Part shown: positions 1 to 8,304 of the stretch, piece by piece
How positions within the stretch are numbered: the stretch's first letter is position 1
Layout of the letters: each line of letters opens with the position of its first letter
Origin: Aliidongia dinghuensis
GTDB lineage: Bacteria > Pseudomonadota > Alphaproteobacteria > ATCC43930 > CGMCC-115725
NCBI RefSeq assembly: GCF_014643535.1
Contig: NZ_BMJQ01000002.1
Span: 62,001 to 126,000 of the forward strand
Length of the DNA: 64,000 bases
Direction: 5' to 3'
Position numbers and translations under genes: made by a program
Notes under the pieces: generated by a model
What the model was told of the DNA's origin: nothing
The model's database searches: none
Seen by the model: only the letters and a program-made list of their open reading frames with translations

Positions 1-372
1 CATGGCGCCGGTCGCGATGACGATCGTCTGGGCCTCGTGCCGGGCCGACCGGCCGGCGCGGCTCAGCCACACCTCGCGCTCCGGCGTCACCTGCCAGACC
101 GTGCTCTCGGGCAGATAGTCGGCGCCGCTCGCCCGGAACCGCTTCGCGAGATCGGCGCCATGGGCATAGTCGGCGCCGAGTACGGTCAAGAGGTCGGGCC
201 GTCGGCTCGCAACATGCTCGATCCGCCGATAGATCTGCCCGCCCGGCGCCGGCTGCTCGTCGACCAGCAGCACGCGGGCCTGGCGCTCGGCCAGCAAGGT
301 GGCGGCAGCAAGGCCGGCCGGGCCGGCACCGATGATGATCGCGTCCCAGGGGCTCATGCGACTTCCGCTCAT
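1..372 (-). CDS. FAD/NAD(P)-binding oxidoreductase, amine/opine dehydrogenase subunit (partial, N-terminal part)
   Basis: Only the first 124 codons lie in the window; the gene runs off its left edge. The start ATG (372-370) shares bases with the stop of the 2Fe-2S gene upstream (ATGA overlap). Residues 9-17 read AIIIGAGPA, the dinucleotide-binding Rossmann motif of pyridine nucleotide-disulphide oxidoreductase-fold proteins, followed by an acidic strand end (VDEQPAPGGQIYR). In opine oxidases and hydroxyproline dehydrogenases such a subunit is the second flavoprotein of a heterotrimer with a 2Fe-2S subunit and a DadA-like subunit, exactly the neighbours here. Substrate unknown; membership of that enzyme class is inference from gene order. 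Confidence 0.85.
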   Translation of the reverse strand, partial: MSGSRMSPWDAIIIGAGPAGLAAATLLAERQARVLLVDEQPAPGGQIYRRIEHVASRRPDLLTVLGADYAHGADLAKRFRASGADYLPESTVWQVTPEREVWLSRAGRSARHEAQTIVIATGAM

Positions 373-662
373 GCGACCTCCCGGGCACCGTGCTGGCGCC
401 GGATCTTCATGCCGTCCGCGACCGGCACCATGCAGGCCTGCCGGTTCGGCACGCCGTCGATTTCGATGAGGCAGTCGAAGCAGATGCCCATCATGCAATA
501 GGGTGCCCGCGGCGAGCCTGCGACCGGCGTCTCGCGGAACCGGCCGATGCCGGCCGCGAGCAGGGCGGCCGCGACGGTGTCGCCGGGCTCGGCCGCAACG
601 CTCTGCCCTTCGAAATCGAGACGCACGGCCGTAGCTGTGCCGGGATCAAGCCGCTGAAACAT
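369..662 (-). CDS. Small (2Fe-2S)-binding subunit of a heterotrimeric amine dehydrogenase
   Basis: A 97-residue protein of the Fer2_4 / HcnA type. Four cysteines lie at residues 56, 61, 64 and 77 (C-x4-C-x2-C-x12-C), the ligand spacing of a plant-type 2Fe-2S cluster. The rest of the chain is a short beta-grasp-like region with no transmembrane segment. The gene overlaps the DadA-like gene upstream by 17 bases and the FAD gene downstream by 4 bases, so the three subunits are probably translated together. It should pass electrons between the two flavoproteins in the cytoplasm. Family confidence is high; the partner assignment rests on context. Confidence 0.92.
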   Translation of the reverse strand: MFQRLDPGTATAVRLDFEGQSVAAEPGDTVAAALLAAGIGRFRETPVAGSPRAPYCMMGICFDCLIEIDGVPNRQACMVPVADGMKIRRQHGAREVA

Positions 663-1770
663 GGAAGCGTCCGCTCATGAAGCTGTCGAGGGAGGAAGGC
701 AAGGCGCCGGCCGCGATCGCCGGCGCCAGCGCCAAGGCATGGGCGCCGGCCAGCGTGACGCCGCTGTGGCAGGTCGCGGCGAAGGCGCCCGGATAGCGCG
801 CCGATTGCTCGTAGATCGGGAAGCCGTCGGGTGTCATGACGCGGAGCGCACCCCACACGCGGACGATCTGCGCGTCGGCGAGGGCCGGAAATGTCGCGAC
901 GCTGCGCCGCGCGATGTCCTGCATGACGGCGGGCGTCGTCCCATTGTCGAAGCCGACGTCCTCGTGGCTGTCGCCGACCAGGACGCTGCCCTCGGCGGTC
1001 TGGCGGACGAACACGGTCGGCAGGTCGAGGAAGCGCTTGAGGCGCTCGGTCACCATGATCTGGCCGCGCAAGGGATCGACCGGCATGTCGAGCCCGGTCA
1101 TGGGGGCGAGGTGCCGGCTGCCGAGCCCGGCCGCGACGACGAGCTTCGGCGCCACGAAACGCTCGGTGCCCGAATAGACCGCGAAGCTGCCGGGCGCGGG
1201 CGCGATCCGATCGACCGTGCGGCCGGGCAGGTAGCGCCCGCCGCGGCCGATGAGGCCGGCATGGAAGGCCCGCAGCAGATGGAGCGGGCTCGCATGCCCG
1301 TCGACCGGGCTGAACGAGGCGCCGCGCACGTCGGGCCCCAGGCCCGGCACCATGTCCTTGAGCTCCGAACGGTCCAGGAGCTTGGCACCGATGCCGCCGC
1401 TCTGGTTATGCATGCGCGTGATCATCTGGCCGCGCTCGGCCATCTCGGCCTCGCTCAGGCAGAAATGCAGGCCGCCCGGCTGGGCGAGCGCGACATCGAT
1501 GCCCGTCTCCCGGGCTAGCGTCTCAGCGAGGTCGGGCCAGAGCTCGGCCGAGCGGCGCGTCCAATGGGCATACTCCGGCCGGTTGTCGCCCTTGCTCTGC
1601 ACCCAGACCAGGCCGAAATTGCCACGCGCCGCGCGGAAGGCCACGTCGCCCTCGTCGATGAGCGCCGTCTCCGCACCTGCGCGCGCAAGGCCCCAGGCGA
1701 TGGCGGCGCCGACCAGGCCGCCGCCGATCACCAGGGCGTCGAACGCGCCCGCGGCCTTGACCGGCCTCAC
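646..1770 (-). CDS. DadA-like FAD-dependent amine/D-amino-acid dehydrogenase subunit
   Basis: 374 residues of the DAO family. A GxGxxG-type motif (VIGGGLVGAAIAWGLA) sits near residues 14-29, and the C-terminal part carries the conserved 'GLRVMTPDGFPI' type segment (here WGALRVMTPDGFPIYE). I take the GTG at 1770 as start because it overlaps the stop of the permease gene upstream (GTGA) and places the nucleotide-binding fold near the N-terminus. Together with the following 2Fe-2S and FAD genes it resembles the beta subunit of opine oxidase or D-hydroxyproline dehydrogenase. It probably oxidises the amine imported by the ABC transporter encoded upstream; substrate not determinable. Confidence 0.9.
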   Translation of the reverse strand: MRPVKAAGAFDALVIGGGLVGAAIAWGLARAGAETALIDEGDVAFRAARGNFGLVWVQSKGDNRPEYAHWTRRSAELWPDLAETLARETGIDVALAQPGGLHFCLSEAEMAERGQMITRMHNQSGGIGAKLLDRSELKDMVPGLGPDVRGASFSPVDGHASPLHLLRAFHAGLIGRGGRYLPGRTVDRIAPAPGSFAVYSGTERFVAPKLVVAAGLGSRHLAPMTGLDMPVDPLRGQIMVTERLKRFLDLPTVFVRQTAEGSVLVGDSHEDVGFDNGTTPAVMQDIARRSVATFPALADAQIVRVWGALRVMTPDGFPIYEQSARYPGAFAATCHSGVTLAGAHALALAPAIAAGALPSSLDSFMSGRFHVSAA

Positions 1771-2564
1771 CGACGACCTCCGGCGAACAGCCGGTCGACG
1801 CCGTAAAGCCGGTCGAGCGTCAGCAATACCAGGGTGGTGACCGCCATGATGACGGCGGAGACGGAGGCGACCAGCGGATCGGTCGTCTCGGCGATGTGCG
1901 AGAACAGGCGCACCGGCAGGGTTGTGGTCTGGGGCGAGGCGATGAAGATGGTCACGGTCAGCTCGTCGAAGGAGGCGATGAAGGCGAGCAGCCAGCCGCC
2001 GACGATGCCGGGCAGCAGCATCGGCGCGGTCGCCCGCCGGAAGGTGGTGAAGCGCGAGGCGCCGAGCGAAACGGCGGCGCGCTCGACATTCTGGTCGAGC
2101 CCGGCCACGGCCGCGAGCAGCATGCGCGCGACATAGGGGCCGATCACGATGGCATGGCAGGCGACGAGGCCCACGAAGGTACCCTGCAGCCCGATCAGCG
2201 TCAGGAAACGCAGGAAGGCGACGCCGAGGACCACGGTCGGCACCATCAAGGGCGACATGACGAAGGCGGTGAGCGCTTCCCGCCCGAAGAAGCGGTAGCG
2301 GCCGATCGCGAGCGCCGCCGGCACCATGACGACGGCGGCGAGCGTCGCGGACAGGAGGCCCAGGCGGATGCTGATCCAGAAGCTGCGCACGAAGTCGGGA
2401 TCGACCAAAAGCGCCCGGAACCAGCGCAGCGACGGTCCATGGACCGGCAGCGACAGGTAGCCGTCCGGCGTGAAGGCGACGAGCGCCACGACGACGAGCG
2501 GCGCCAGCATGAAGGCGATGAATGCCAGGTGGAAGGCGCCGGCGAGCCAGCCGATCCGCGTCAT
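1767..2564 (-). CDS. ABC transporter permease (PotC-like, polyamine/opine type)
   Basis: 265 residues with about six hydrophobic segments and the binding-protein-dependent transport inner-membrane loop (EAA-like: ERAAVSLGASRFTTFRRATAP) near the middle, which contacts the ATPase. It is the second of two permeases in an operon with a type 1 binding protein and a PotA-like ATPase. PotC-type subunits usually have 255-275 residues, so it is full length. The gene overlaps the first permease (ATGA) and the dehydrogenase gene (GTGA). Polyamine, opine or other amine substrates are all possible. Confidence 0.93.
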   Translation of the reverse strand: MTRIGWLAGAFHLAFIAFMLAPLVVVALVAFTPDGYLSLPVHGPSLRWFRALLVDPDFVRSFWISIRLGLLSATLAAVVMVPAALAIGRYRFFGREALTAFVMSPLMVPTVVLGVAFLRFLTLIGLQGTFVGLVACHAIVIGPYVARMLLAAVAGLDQNVERAAVSLGASRFTTFRRATAPMLLPGIVGGWLLAFIASFDELTVTIFIASPQTTTLPVRLFSHIAETTDPLVASVSAVIMAVTTLVLLTLDRLYGVDRLFAGGRR

Positions 2565-3421
2565 CCGAGCACCGCCGCGGTGCGCCGTTCAACGAGCCGG
2601 TTCCACAGCAGCACGATCGCCACGACCGAGACGACGAGCAGCACGGCGATCGCGGCGCCGAGCGGCCAGTCGAGCGTGCCGAGGAACTCGTCATAGATCG
2701 CCGTCGCCACGACCTTGAGCCGCCGGCCGCCGATCAAGGCCGGCGTGGCGAACGCGCTCGCCGCGAGCGAGAAGACGATGACGCTGCCTGACAGCACGCC
2801 CGGCATGATCTGCGGCAGTACGATGCGGAAGAACACCGTGCGCTCGGAGGCGCCGAGCGACAGCGCCGCCCGCTCGCCCGCCGGGTCGACCTGCTGCAGA
2901 GCCGTCCAGACGGCGATGACGACGAACGGCACCAGGACATGGACGAGGGCGATGACGATGCCGGTCTCGGTGAACAGGAGCTCGACCGGCCGATCGATGA
3001 GGCCGAGGTTGCCGAGCGCCTGGTTGATGAGGCCGGTGCGGCCCAGGAGGATGGTCCAGCCAAGCGTACGGACCACGACCGAGATCAACAGCGGCCCCAG
3101 CACGGCGAGCAGGCACAGGCCGCGCCAGCGGGGTTGGAGGCGCGACAGGATCCAGGCCTCGGGCGTGCCGATGAGCGCTGCGACGATGGTCGTGATCAGC
3201 GAGATGCGCAGCGTGCGCAGGAAGATGCGGTGGAAATAGGGGTCGCCCAGCACGCTCGTGTAGTTGGCCGCCGAGACGGCCGGCAGCACGCCCTTGGTCT
3301 GATCGTAGAGATTGACGCTCAGCACCAGCGTCATGGTGAGCGGCACGGCGAGCAGCAGCCCGTAGAGCGCCAGCGCCGGCAGCGACAGCCAGAGCGGTGC
3401 TGAGCCCGGACGGCCGGTCAT
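2561..3421 (-). CDS. ABC transporter permease (PotB-like, polyamine/opine type)
   Basis: 286 residues. Translation from ATG 3421 (overlapping the stop of the ATPase gene as ATGA) gives a hydrophobic first segment and the EAA-type loop ERAALSLGASERTVFFRIVL near residues 190-210. The upstream extension of the open frame is low-complexity antisense-like sequence and is rejected. Partner of the PotC-like permease directly downstream; together they form the membrane channel of a type I importer. Confidence 0.93.
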   Translation of the reverse strand: MTGRPGSAPLWLSLPALALYGLLLAVPLTMTLVLSVNLYDQTKGVLPAVSAANYTSVLGDPYFHRIFLRTLRISLITTIVAALIGTPEAWILSRLQPRWRGLCLLAVLGPLLISVVVRTLGWTILLGRTGLINQALGNLGLIDRPVELLFTETGIVIALVHVLVPFVVIAVWTALQQVDPAGERAALSLGASERTVFFRIVLPQIMPGVLSGSVIVFSLAASAFATPALIGGRRLKVVATAIYDEFLGTLDWPLGAAIAVLLVVSVVAIVLLWNRLVERRTAAVLG

Positions 3422-4482
3422 GGCGCCGCCTCTTCCTCGGGATCGAGCAGGCGCAGCGCGTTCGTCGGCCAGTCGAGCCCGACTGTTGCCCCTTCCTCGG
3501 GCGCCGAGCCGCCTTCGTTCTGGCGATAGACGAGGATCGTGCCGAGATCGCACGTCGCCTGGAACAGCCAGTGATTGCCGAGGAAGATGCGCGACGCGAT
3601 GGTGCCATCGAGCCGCCCCGTGCCCGCTGGCACGAGCCTGAGCTTCTCCGGCCGGAGCGAGCACAGGACCGCGCCGCTTCGGCCGTCGAGCTCGCCCGCC
3701 GGCGCTTCGACCGCGCGGCCGCCCGGCAGCAGGATCCGGTCCGCCGCCACCGCCTCGGCCTGGAACAGGTTGCTCTTGCCGAGGAAGGTCGAGGCGAAGC
3801 CGTCGGCGGGACGTTCGTAAGCGCGCTCGGGCGTGTCGACCTGGACGATGCGGCCCGAGCGCATGACCGCGATCCGGTCGCTCAAGCCCATGGCCTCGTT
3901 CTGGTCGTGGGTCACCATGATCGTGGTGATGCCGAGCTTGCGCTGCAGGCGGCGGAGCTCGAGCTGCATGTCCTCGCGCAGCTTCGCGTCGAGGTTCGAC
4001 ATCGGCTCGTCGAGCAGCAGGAGACGCGGTTCGATGACGAGCGCGCGGGCGAGCGCCACCCGCTGCTGCTGGCCGCCCGACAGCTGGCGCGGATAGCGGC
4101 TGCCCAGATGGCCGAGGTGCACCAGCTCCAGCGCCTCCGCGACGCGCCGCTGCCGCTCGGCCGCCGGCACTTTCCGCATTTCGAGCCCGAACGCCACGTT
4201 CTGCGTCACGGTCATGTGCGGGAAGAGCGCGTAGGACTGGAACACGATACCGATGCCGCGCCGGTTGGCCGGCACCGGCGCCATGTCGGTGCCGTCGATG
4301 ACGACGCGGCCGGCCGTCGGCTCGACGAAGCCAGCGATCATCTGCAGGGTCGTCGTCTTGCCGCAGCCGGACGGCCCCAGAAGCGAGACGAACTCGCCCT
4401 TCTCGACCGTGAGATCAAGGGCCGCCACGGCAAGATAATCGCCGTAGCGCCGCTCCAGCCCAGCCAGTTCGAGGAAGGCCAT
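3418..4482 (-). CDS. ABC transporter ATP-binding protein (PotA-like)
   Basis: 354 residues. Walker A GPSGCGKTT is at residues 36-44, the Q-loop at 81-83, the LSGGQ signature at 134-138 and Walker B LLLLDEP at 154-160; a C-terminal TOBE-like regulatory domain follows from about residue 240. Length and order fit the CUT1/PotA/FbpC type of ATPase. It overlaps the binding-protein gene by one base (TGATG) and the first permease gene by four. It energises import by the two permeases. Close FbpC (iron) paralogs cannot be excluded from the ATPase alone, but the linked binding protein is polyamine-like. Confidence 0.95.
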   Translation of the reverse strand: MAFLELAGLERRYGDYLAVAALDLTVEKGEFVSLLGPSGCGKTTTLQMIAGFVEPTAGRVVIDGTDMAPVPANRRGIGIVFQSYALFPHMTVTQNVAFGLEMRKVPAAERQRRVAEALELVHLGHLGSRYPRQLSGGQQQRVALARALVIEPRLLLLDEPMSNLDAKLREDMQLELRRLQRKLGITTIMVTHDQNEAMGLSDRIAVMRSGRIVQVDTPERAYERPADGFASTFLGKSNLFQAEAVAADRILLPGGRAVEAPAGELDGRSGAVLCSLRPEKLRLVPAGTGRLDGTIASRIFLGNHWLFQATCDLGTILVYRQNEGGSAPEEGATVGLDWPTNALRLLDPEEEAAP

Positions 4483-5528
4483 CAGCGCTCGATCTCGCGG
4501 TTCCAGCGCTTGGTCCAGTCGTCGCGCTTCGGGTTGACCTTGGACCAGTCGAAGGCCACGAGCTTCGAGATCTGCTCCGGCCCGTAGGGCAGGCGGGCGG
4601 CCAGTTCCGGCGACAGCGTCACCTTCTTGTTGACCGGCCCGTTGCCGGCATTGGCGAGCAGGGCCTGAACGCTCGGCGACAGGAGATAGTCGACGAACGC
4701 CTGCGCGGTTGCATCATGCGGCGCGCCGTTCACGACGCAGGCGGTGATGAGCAGGGCGGCCGCCCCTTCCTTGGGATAGACGAACTTGATCGGGAAGCCG
4801 GTGTCGGCCAGCGCATTGACGCGGCCGCTGCCCCAGATCGCGAGCGAGACCTCGCCGCTCTGGAACAGCTCCGACATGCGGCCGGGCGAGGATTCGAAGG
4901 CGCGGACATTGGGCGCGATCGTCTTCGCCATGTAGGCGAAGCCGGGATCGATATTGTCGATGCCGCCGCCGTTCTGCCGCGCGTACATGAGGAGGGCGAC
5001 CAGGCCGTAGGTGTTGTCGATGCCCGGGATGGCGATCTTGCCCGCGTATTTCTTGTCGGCGAGATCGGCCCAGCTCGTCGGTGCCGGCCAGCCGGCCTTC
5101 TCGAACGCGCGCGCGTCATAGGCGAGGCCGGTCGCCACCACGCCGGTCGCGACCGCGTCGTCGCCCATCTTGGCCAGATCGTAGATATCGGCGTAGTTCG
5201 GGCCGGTCTTGAGCTTGCCGCAGAGGCCGAGCGACTTCGCCTGATACATCGGCCCGTCGTCGAGGACGGCGACGTCCAGGTCCTCATGGCCCTTCTGCGC
5301 CTGGATCTTGGCGAGGGTCTCGCTCGAGTTGCCCGAGACGTACTGCACCTGCACGCCGGCCGTCTTCTCGAACGGCGGGATGACCTGCTGCTTCATGATG
5401 GTCTCGTACGAGCCGCCGTAGGAGCCGACATAGAGCGTCTTGTCGTCAGCCCTGGCGCCTGGCGTCAGAGGGAGCGGTGCCAGAAGCATGGCCAGCACGA
5501 TAGGCGTCAACGACCGCAAGGTGCGCAT
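4482..5528 (-). CDS. Periplasmic solute-binding protein of a polyamine/opine-type ABC transporter
   Basis: 348 residues, first gene of the seven-gene minus-strand operon. Residues 1-27 form a Sec signal peptide ending in PGARA. The mature chain starts with LYVGSYGGSYE, the usual first strand of PotD/PotF-like extracellular binding proteins, and has the class's typical length. A purine-rich stretch (aggaggc on the minus strand) precedes the ATG. It should deliver a small cationic or amine ligand to the transporter; the dehydrogenase genes at the operon's end suggest the ligand is oxidised after import. Which amine is unknown. Confidence 0.92.
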   Translation of the reverse strand: MRTLRSLTPIVLAMLLAPLPLTPGARADDKTLYVGSYGGSYETIMKQQVIPPFEKTAGVQVQYVSGNSSETLAKIQAQKGHEDLDVAVLDDGPMYQAKSLGLCGKLKTGPNYADIYDLAKMGDDAVATGVVATGLAYDARAFEKAGWPAPTSWADLADKKYAGKIAIPGIDNTYGLVALLMYARQNGGGIDNIDPGFAYMAKTIAPNVRAFESSPGRMSELFQSGEVSLAIWGSGRVNALADTGFPIKFVYPKEGAAALLITACVVNGAPHDATAQAFVDYLLSPSVQALLANAGNGPVNKKVTLSPELAARLPYGPEQISKLVAFDWSKVNPKRDDWTKRWNREIER

Positions 5529-5590
5529 CAGAATGCCTCCTGTTGGGATAAATTTTATTTGTCAGTTGGCGGTCAGGCTGGCAGCCCGTA

Positions 5591-5629
5591 ATCATTCCGT
5601 CAAATATAGAATTTTCGGTATATCATTCC
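5591..5629. repeat. Direct repeat ATCATTCC, 31-base period, in a divergent promoter region
   Basis: ATCATTCC occurs at 5591-5598 and again at 5622-5629, each followed within a few bases by GTCA. The 31-base period is about three helical turns, so both copies face the same side of the DNA. They lie in the 134-base space between the divergent amine-ABC operon and the LysR gene, where a LysR-type regulator would bind. Role is inference. Confidence 0.4.
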
Positions 5630-5650
5630 TGTCAGTTATGAATCTTCGGC

Positions 5651-5655
5651 AGGAG
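5651..5655 (+). promoter_or_regulatory. Ribosome-binding site that supports a TTG start for the LysR gene
   Basis: AGGAG at 5651-5655 lies 7 bases before TTG 5663. The later in-frame ATG at 5678 is 22 bases away from it, so TTG is the better start. Confidence 0.55.
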
Positions 5656-5662
5656 CAAAGCC

Positions 5663-6571
5663 TTGTCCGTGTCGCGCATGCGCCAGCTGGAGGCATTCCA
5701 CGCGGTGATGGAGAGCGGCTCCGTCACCCGGGCCGCCGAGATCCTGCAGGTGTCCCAACCGGCGATCACCAAGCTGATCCAGGCGCTGGAGCAGGAGACG
5801 GGCCTGCGCCTGTTCGACCGGGTGCGCCGCCGCCTGCAGCCGACGCGGGAGGCGCGGCGGTTCGCCATCGAGGTCGAGCGGCTGTTCCTGACGATGAACC
5901 GCATCGAGCATGTCGCGAACGAGATCCGCTCGCTCGGTACCGGCGAGATGCATGTCGCGGCCATGGCGAGCCTGGGCGTGCGCTTCCTGCCGGAGATCCT
6001 GACGGCGTTTCGCCGAGAGCGGCCCGGCGTCAATGTGGCGCTCACCGTCACCTCGTCGCAGAACGTGGTCGAGATGGTGCAGGCGGGCCAGGTCGACCTG
6101 GGATTCGCGCTCTCGGTCGCTCATTCGCCGGCCGTCGTGGTGCAGCCGCTGGCGTCGCTGCCCGGGGTCGTCGTCCTGCCGCGCGACCATCCGCTTGCCG
6201 GGCGTGCCGTGCTCGCCCCGGAAGATTTGCGCGATGCGCCCTTCGTCCAGCTCGGCCGCGAGGATCGCGCGCGTCACATCATCGAGGACCTGTTCCTGCA
6301 GCGCGGCGTGGCACTCGAGTCGATGGTGCAGACCCATCTCGCTGTGTCGGCCTGCGAGTTCGTCGCGGCCGGCGCCGGCGTCGCGGTGGTCGAGCCGGTG
6401 ACGGCGTCCTACTACCGCGACCGGCTGGCGGTCAGGCCCATGGCGCCGGCGATCTATTTCGAGATGTTCGTGGTGACGGCGCTGTCGCGGCCTGGCTCAG
6501 CGATGATCGACGGCTTCGTCGCGACCGTGCGCGAGCGTCTGGGCGTCCTCGCTGCCGAGTTTGCGAGCTAG
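5663..6571 (+). CDS. LysR-family transcriptional regulator
   Basis: 302 residues. The N-terminal winged helix-turn-helix (about residues 6-64; MRQLEAFHAVMESGSV, then SQPAITKLIQALE) is followed by a substrate-binding effector domain. Start is TTG 5663, chosen for its ribosome-binding site; ATG 5678 would remove only five residues. It is divergent from the amine-ABC/dehydrogenase operon and is probably its regulator. Its last 75 bases overlap the 3' end of the convergent glycosyltransferase gene. Confidence 0.93.
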   Translation: MSVSRMRQLEAFHAVMESGSVTRAAEILQVSQPAITKLIQALEQETGLRLFDRVRRRLQPTREARRFAIEVERLFLTMNRIEHVANEIRSLGTGEMHVAAMASLGVRFLPEILTAFRRERPGVNVALTVTSSQNVVEMVQAGQVDLGFALSVAHSPAVVVQPLASLPGVVVLPRDHPLAGRAVLAPEDLRDAPFVQLGREDRARHIIEDLFLQRGVALESMVQTHLAVSACEFVAAGAGVAVVEPVTASYYRDRLAVRPMAPAIYFEMFVVTALSRPGSAMIDGFVATVRERLGVLAAEFAS

Positions 6572-8065
6572 GTTGCCCACCTGCGAAGGTCCATTCAACC
6601 GATAGACCAGCCGATAGCGCGCAGTGCCGGTTTTTACCTTCTTCTCGAGATGATAGTCGCGGGCCAGCGCGGTCTCGACCAGAGCCCGCGTTTCGGGGTT
6701 GCCGAGTTCATAGGCGGGGGCATCGTCGATGATCACCTCCGGCTGCATTGCCAATATCCGGCGCACCTCGGCTGCGGGGTCAACGCCAAGGGCATTGCCC
6801 GAGGATTCGTCGCTGGTATTCAGATGGCCCGGGAACACCCAGCGCGTCGGCAAGCAAGAGTGGGTAAGCATGTAGAGGGCCGGATAACCGTCATATACAT
6901 AGATGCACCCATGGTGCGGTTGTGCGGCCTGGGCGATCTCAAGGGCTTGTGCGCGCCCGCCTTTGCCAAATTCACTCCGCTCAAGCGCGATGTTGCTGCC
7001 GATCAACGCCGTCGCCAGCATAACAGCGGCAACGAGACGTGCATGTCTGTAGCTGGCGAAAAACGGCGCGGCGGCAATGCAGGCGGGAACGAGGATCGGC
7101 ATGCCGTATTGCGGGGACAGGAAACTGCCGAAGAGCAGAACGCCCAAAATCGCGGCGCCGAGCCAAAGAAAGGGAAATCCTGGCGCCGGTGTCCCTTCGG
7201 AAGCTCGGCGGCGCCGTGAAAGCGCACACAACAAAAGCAATGGCAGGAGAATGCCGCACAGTTTGGCGAGCCCGATCATTTGGGCCGAGAACGGATCGGG
7301 CGTACGCCCGAATATCGAAGCGAAATTGGCAAACAGAAAAGGCTGAAGCGCGCCGATCCGCCAATAAGCCAGCGCGGCAAGGGCGGTGGGAAGCAGCGCG
7401 CAACCGATCCAGAGAAGGGCGTAGGCGATCAGGGCCGCGAGGTTTCTTCGCGACAGATGGTACGACCAGAGAAGTGCGATCCCGAAGAAGATCCCCTCGA
7501 ATATCGCCGTATATTTGATCTGGATGGCGATACCGACGAACAACATCGCCGCACAACCCAGCGGGACGATCCGTACGAGGGTTCGTGCCGCGCGCCATGT
7601 CAGTAGGGCCGCCATCAGCACGGGGAGATTGTAAAAAACGGCGGCCTGTCCTCCTTCGCCCCCCATGAAGTTGAGCCACAGGACGTAGAGACACGCGGCA
7701 ACGCCGGCCGCGAAGCTGCTGCTGAGAGGGCGCGCGGCGCGATAGATCAGGAACGCCGTCAGCGCGACGAAGCCGCATGCCACGAGCTTATATTCGACAA
7801 ATCCTTCGCCGCCGAGGCCGCGAATCGCAGCGTAAATCAGGAACAGTCCGATGGGCTTGCGGTCGAAGATGTCGACATAGGGGACCGCGCCGAGCAGCAT
7901 CCGATCGCCGACGAGCAGGTAAAACTGTTCGTCAAAACCGAGAACGGGGTTGTTCAACGTTCGCGCCCGCACCAGGAGCGCAAACGCCAGCAGCCCGAAA
8001 AGGATAAGCCCGGAAGCGAGAAGTCCTTGGGGCGTGCGCAACCTGGCCCCGAAGCTATTTGGCAT
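6497..8065 (-). CDS. GT39/ArnT-like integral membrane glycosyltransferase
   Basis: 522 residues with roughly 10-12 hydrophobic segments. Near residue 44 the first periplasmic loop reads GFDEQFYLLVGDRML and then DIFDRKPIG; this DE motif and the basic 'RKP' segment are typical of GT39/GT83 polyprenyl-phosphate-sugar:acceptor transferases. No lipid A or cell-wall genes adjoin it, so the acceptor is unknown. The terminal residues, about 24, are encoded opposite the 3' end of the LysR gene and are hydrophilic, as if the stop codon had moved. GC is slightly lower than in the flanks, which might suggest later acquisition. Confidence 0.85.
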   Translation of the reverse strand: MPNSFGARLRTPQGLLASGLILFGLLAFALLVRARTLNNPVLGFDEQFYLLVGDRMLLGAVPYVDIFDRKPIGLFLIYAAIRGLGGEGFVEYKLVACGFVALTAFLIYRAARPLSSSFAAGVAACLYVLWLNFMGGEGGQAAVFYNLPVLMAALLTWRAARTLVRIVPLGCAAMLFVGIAIQIKYTAIFEGIFFGIALLWSYHLSRRNLAALIAYALLWIGCALLPTALAALAYWRIGALQPFLFANFASIFGRTPDPFSAQMIGLAKLCGILLPLLLLCALSRRRRASEGTPAPGFPFLWLGAAILGVLLFGSFLSPQYGMPILVPACIAAAPFFASYRHARLVAAVMLATALIGSNIALERSEFGKGGRAQALEIAQAAQPHHGCIYVYDGYPALYMLTHSCLPTRWVFPGHLNTSDESSGNALGVDPAAEVRRILAMQPEVIIDDAPAYELGNPETRALVETALARDYHLEKKVKTGTARYRLVYRLNGPSQVGNLARKLGSEDAQTLAHGRDEAVDHR

Positions 8066-8304
8066 GGATCAGGTTTGCGCCGGAGAGCCGTTGGGGGCGG
8101 CGAAGTTCCGCATCACCGGCGATCGCGCCGACACCCGCTGCTCGCCAAGTCGGGTAAGTCTCTTTGACCTTCTTGCCTTAGAGGAGACTGACATCGTTTA
8201 CGGTTCCAGCTCAGCGCGATCGACCTGCCATGTGGCGGCCGTGACTTTTACCCTCAAAGCGTCAGCAATGTCTTTGCCGTCGATGCGATGTAGACCGAGG
8301 CCGG
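8066..8304. other. Intergenic region, no gene seen
   Basis: 239 bases between the starts/ends of two minus-strand genes (glycosyltransferase start at 8065, AraC gene end at 8305). No reading frame with coding character, hairpin terminator or clear repeat was seen; it must hold the glycosyltransferase promoter. Confidence 0.4.
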
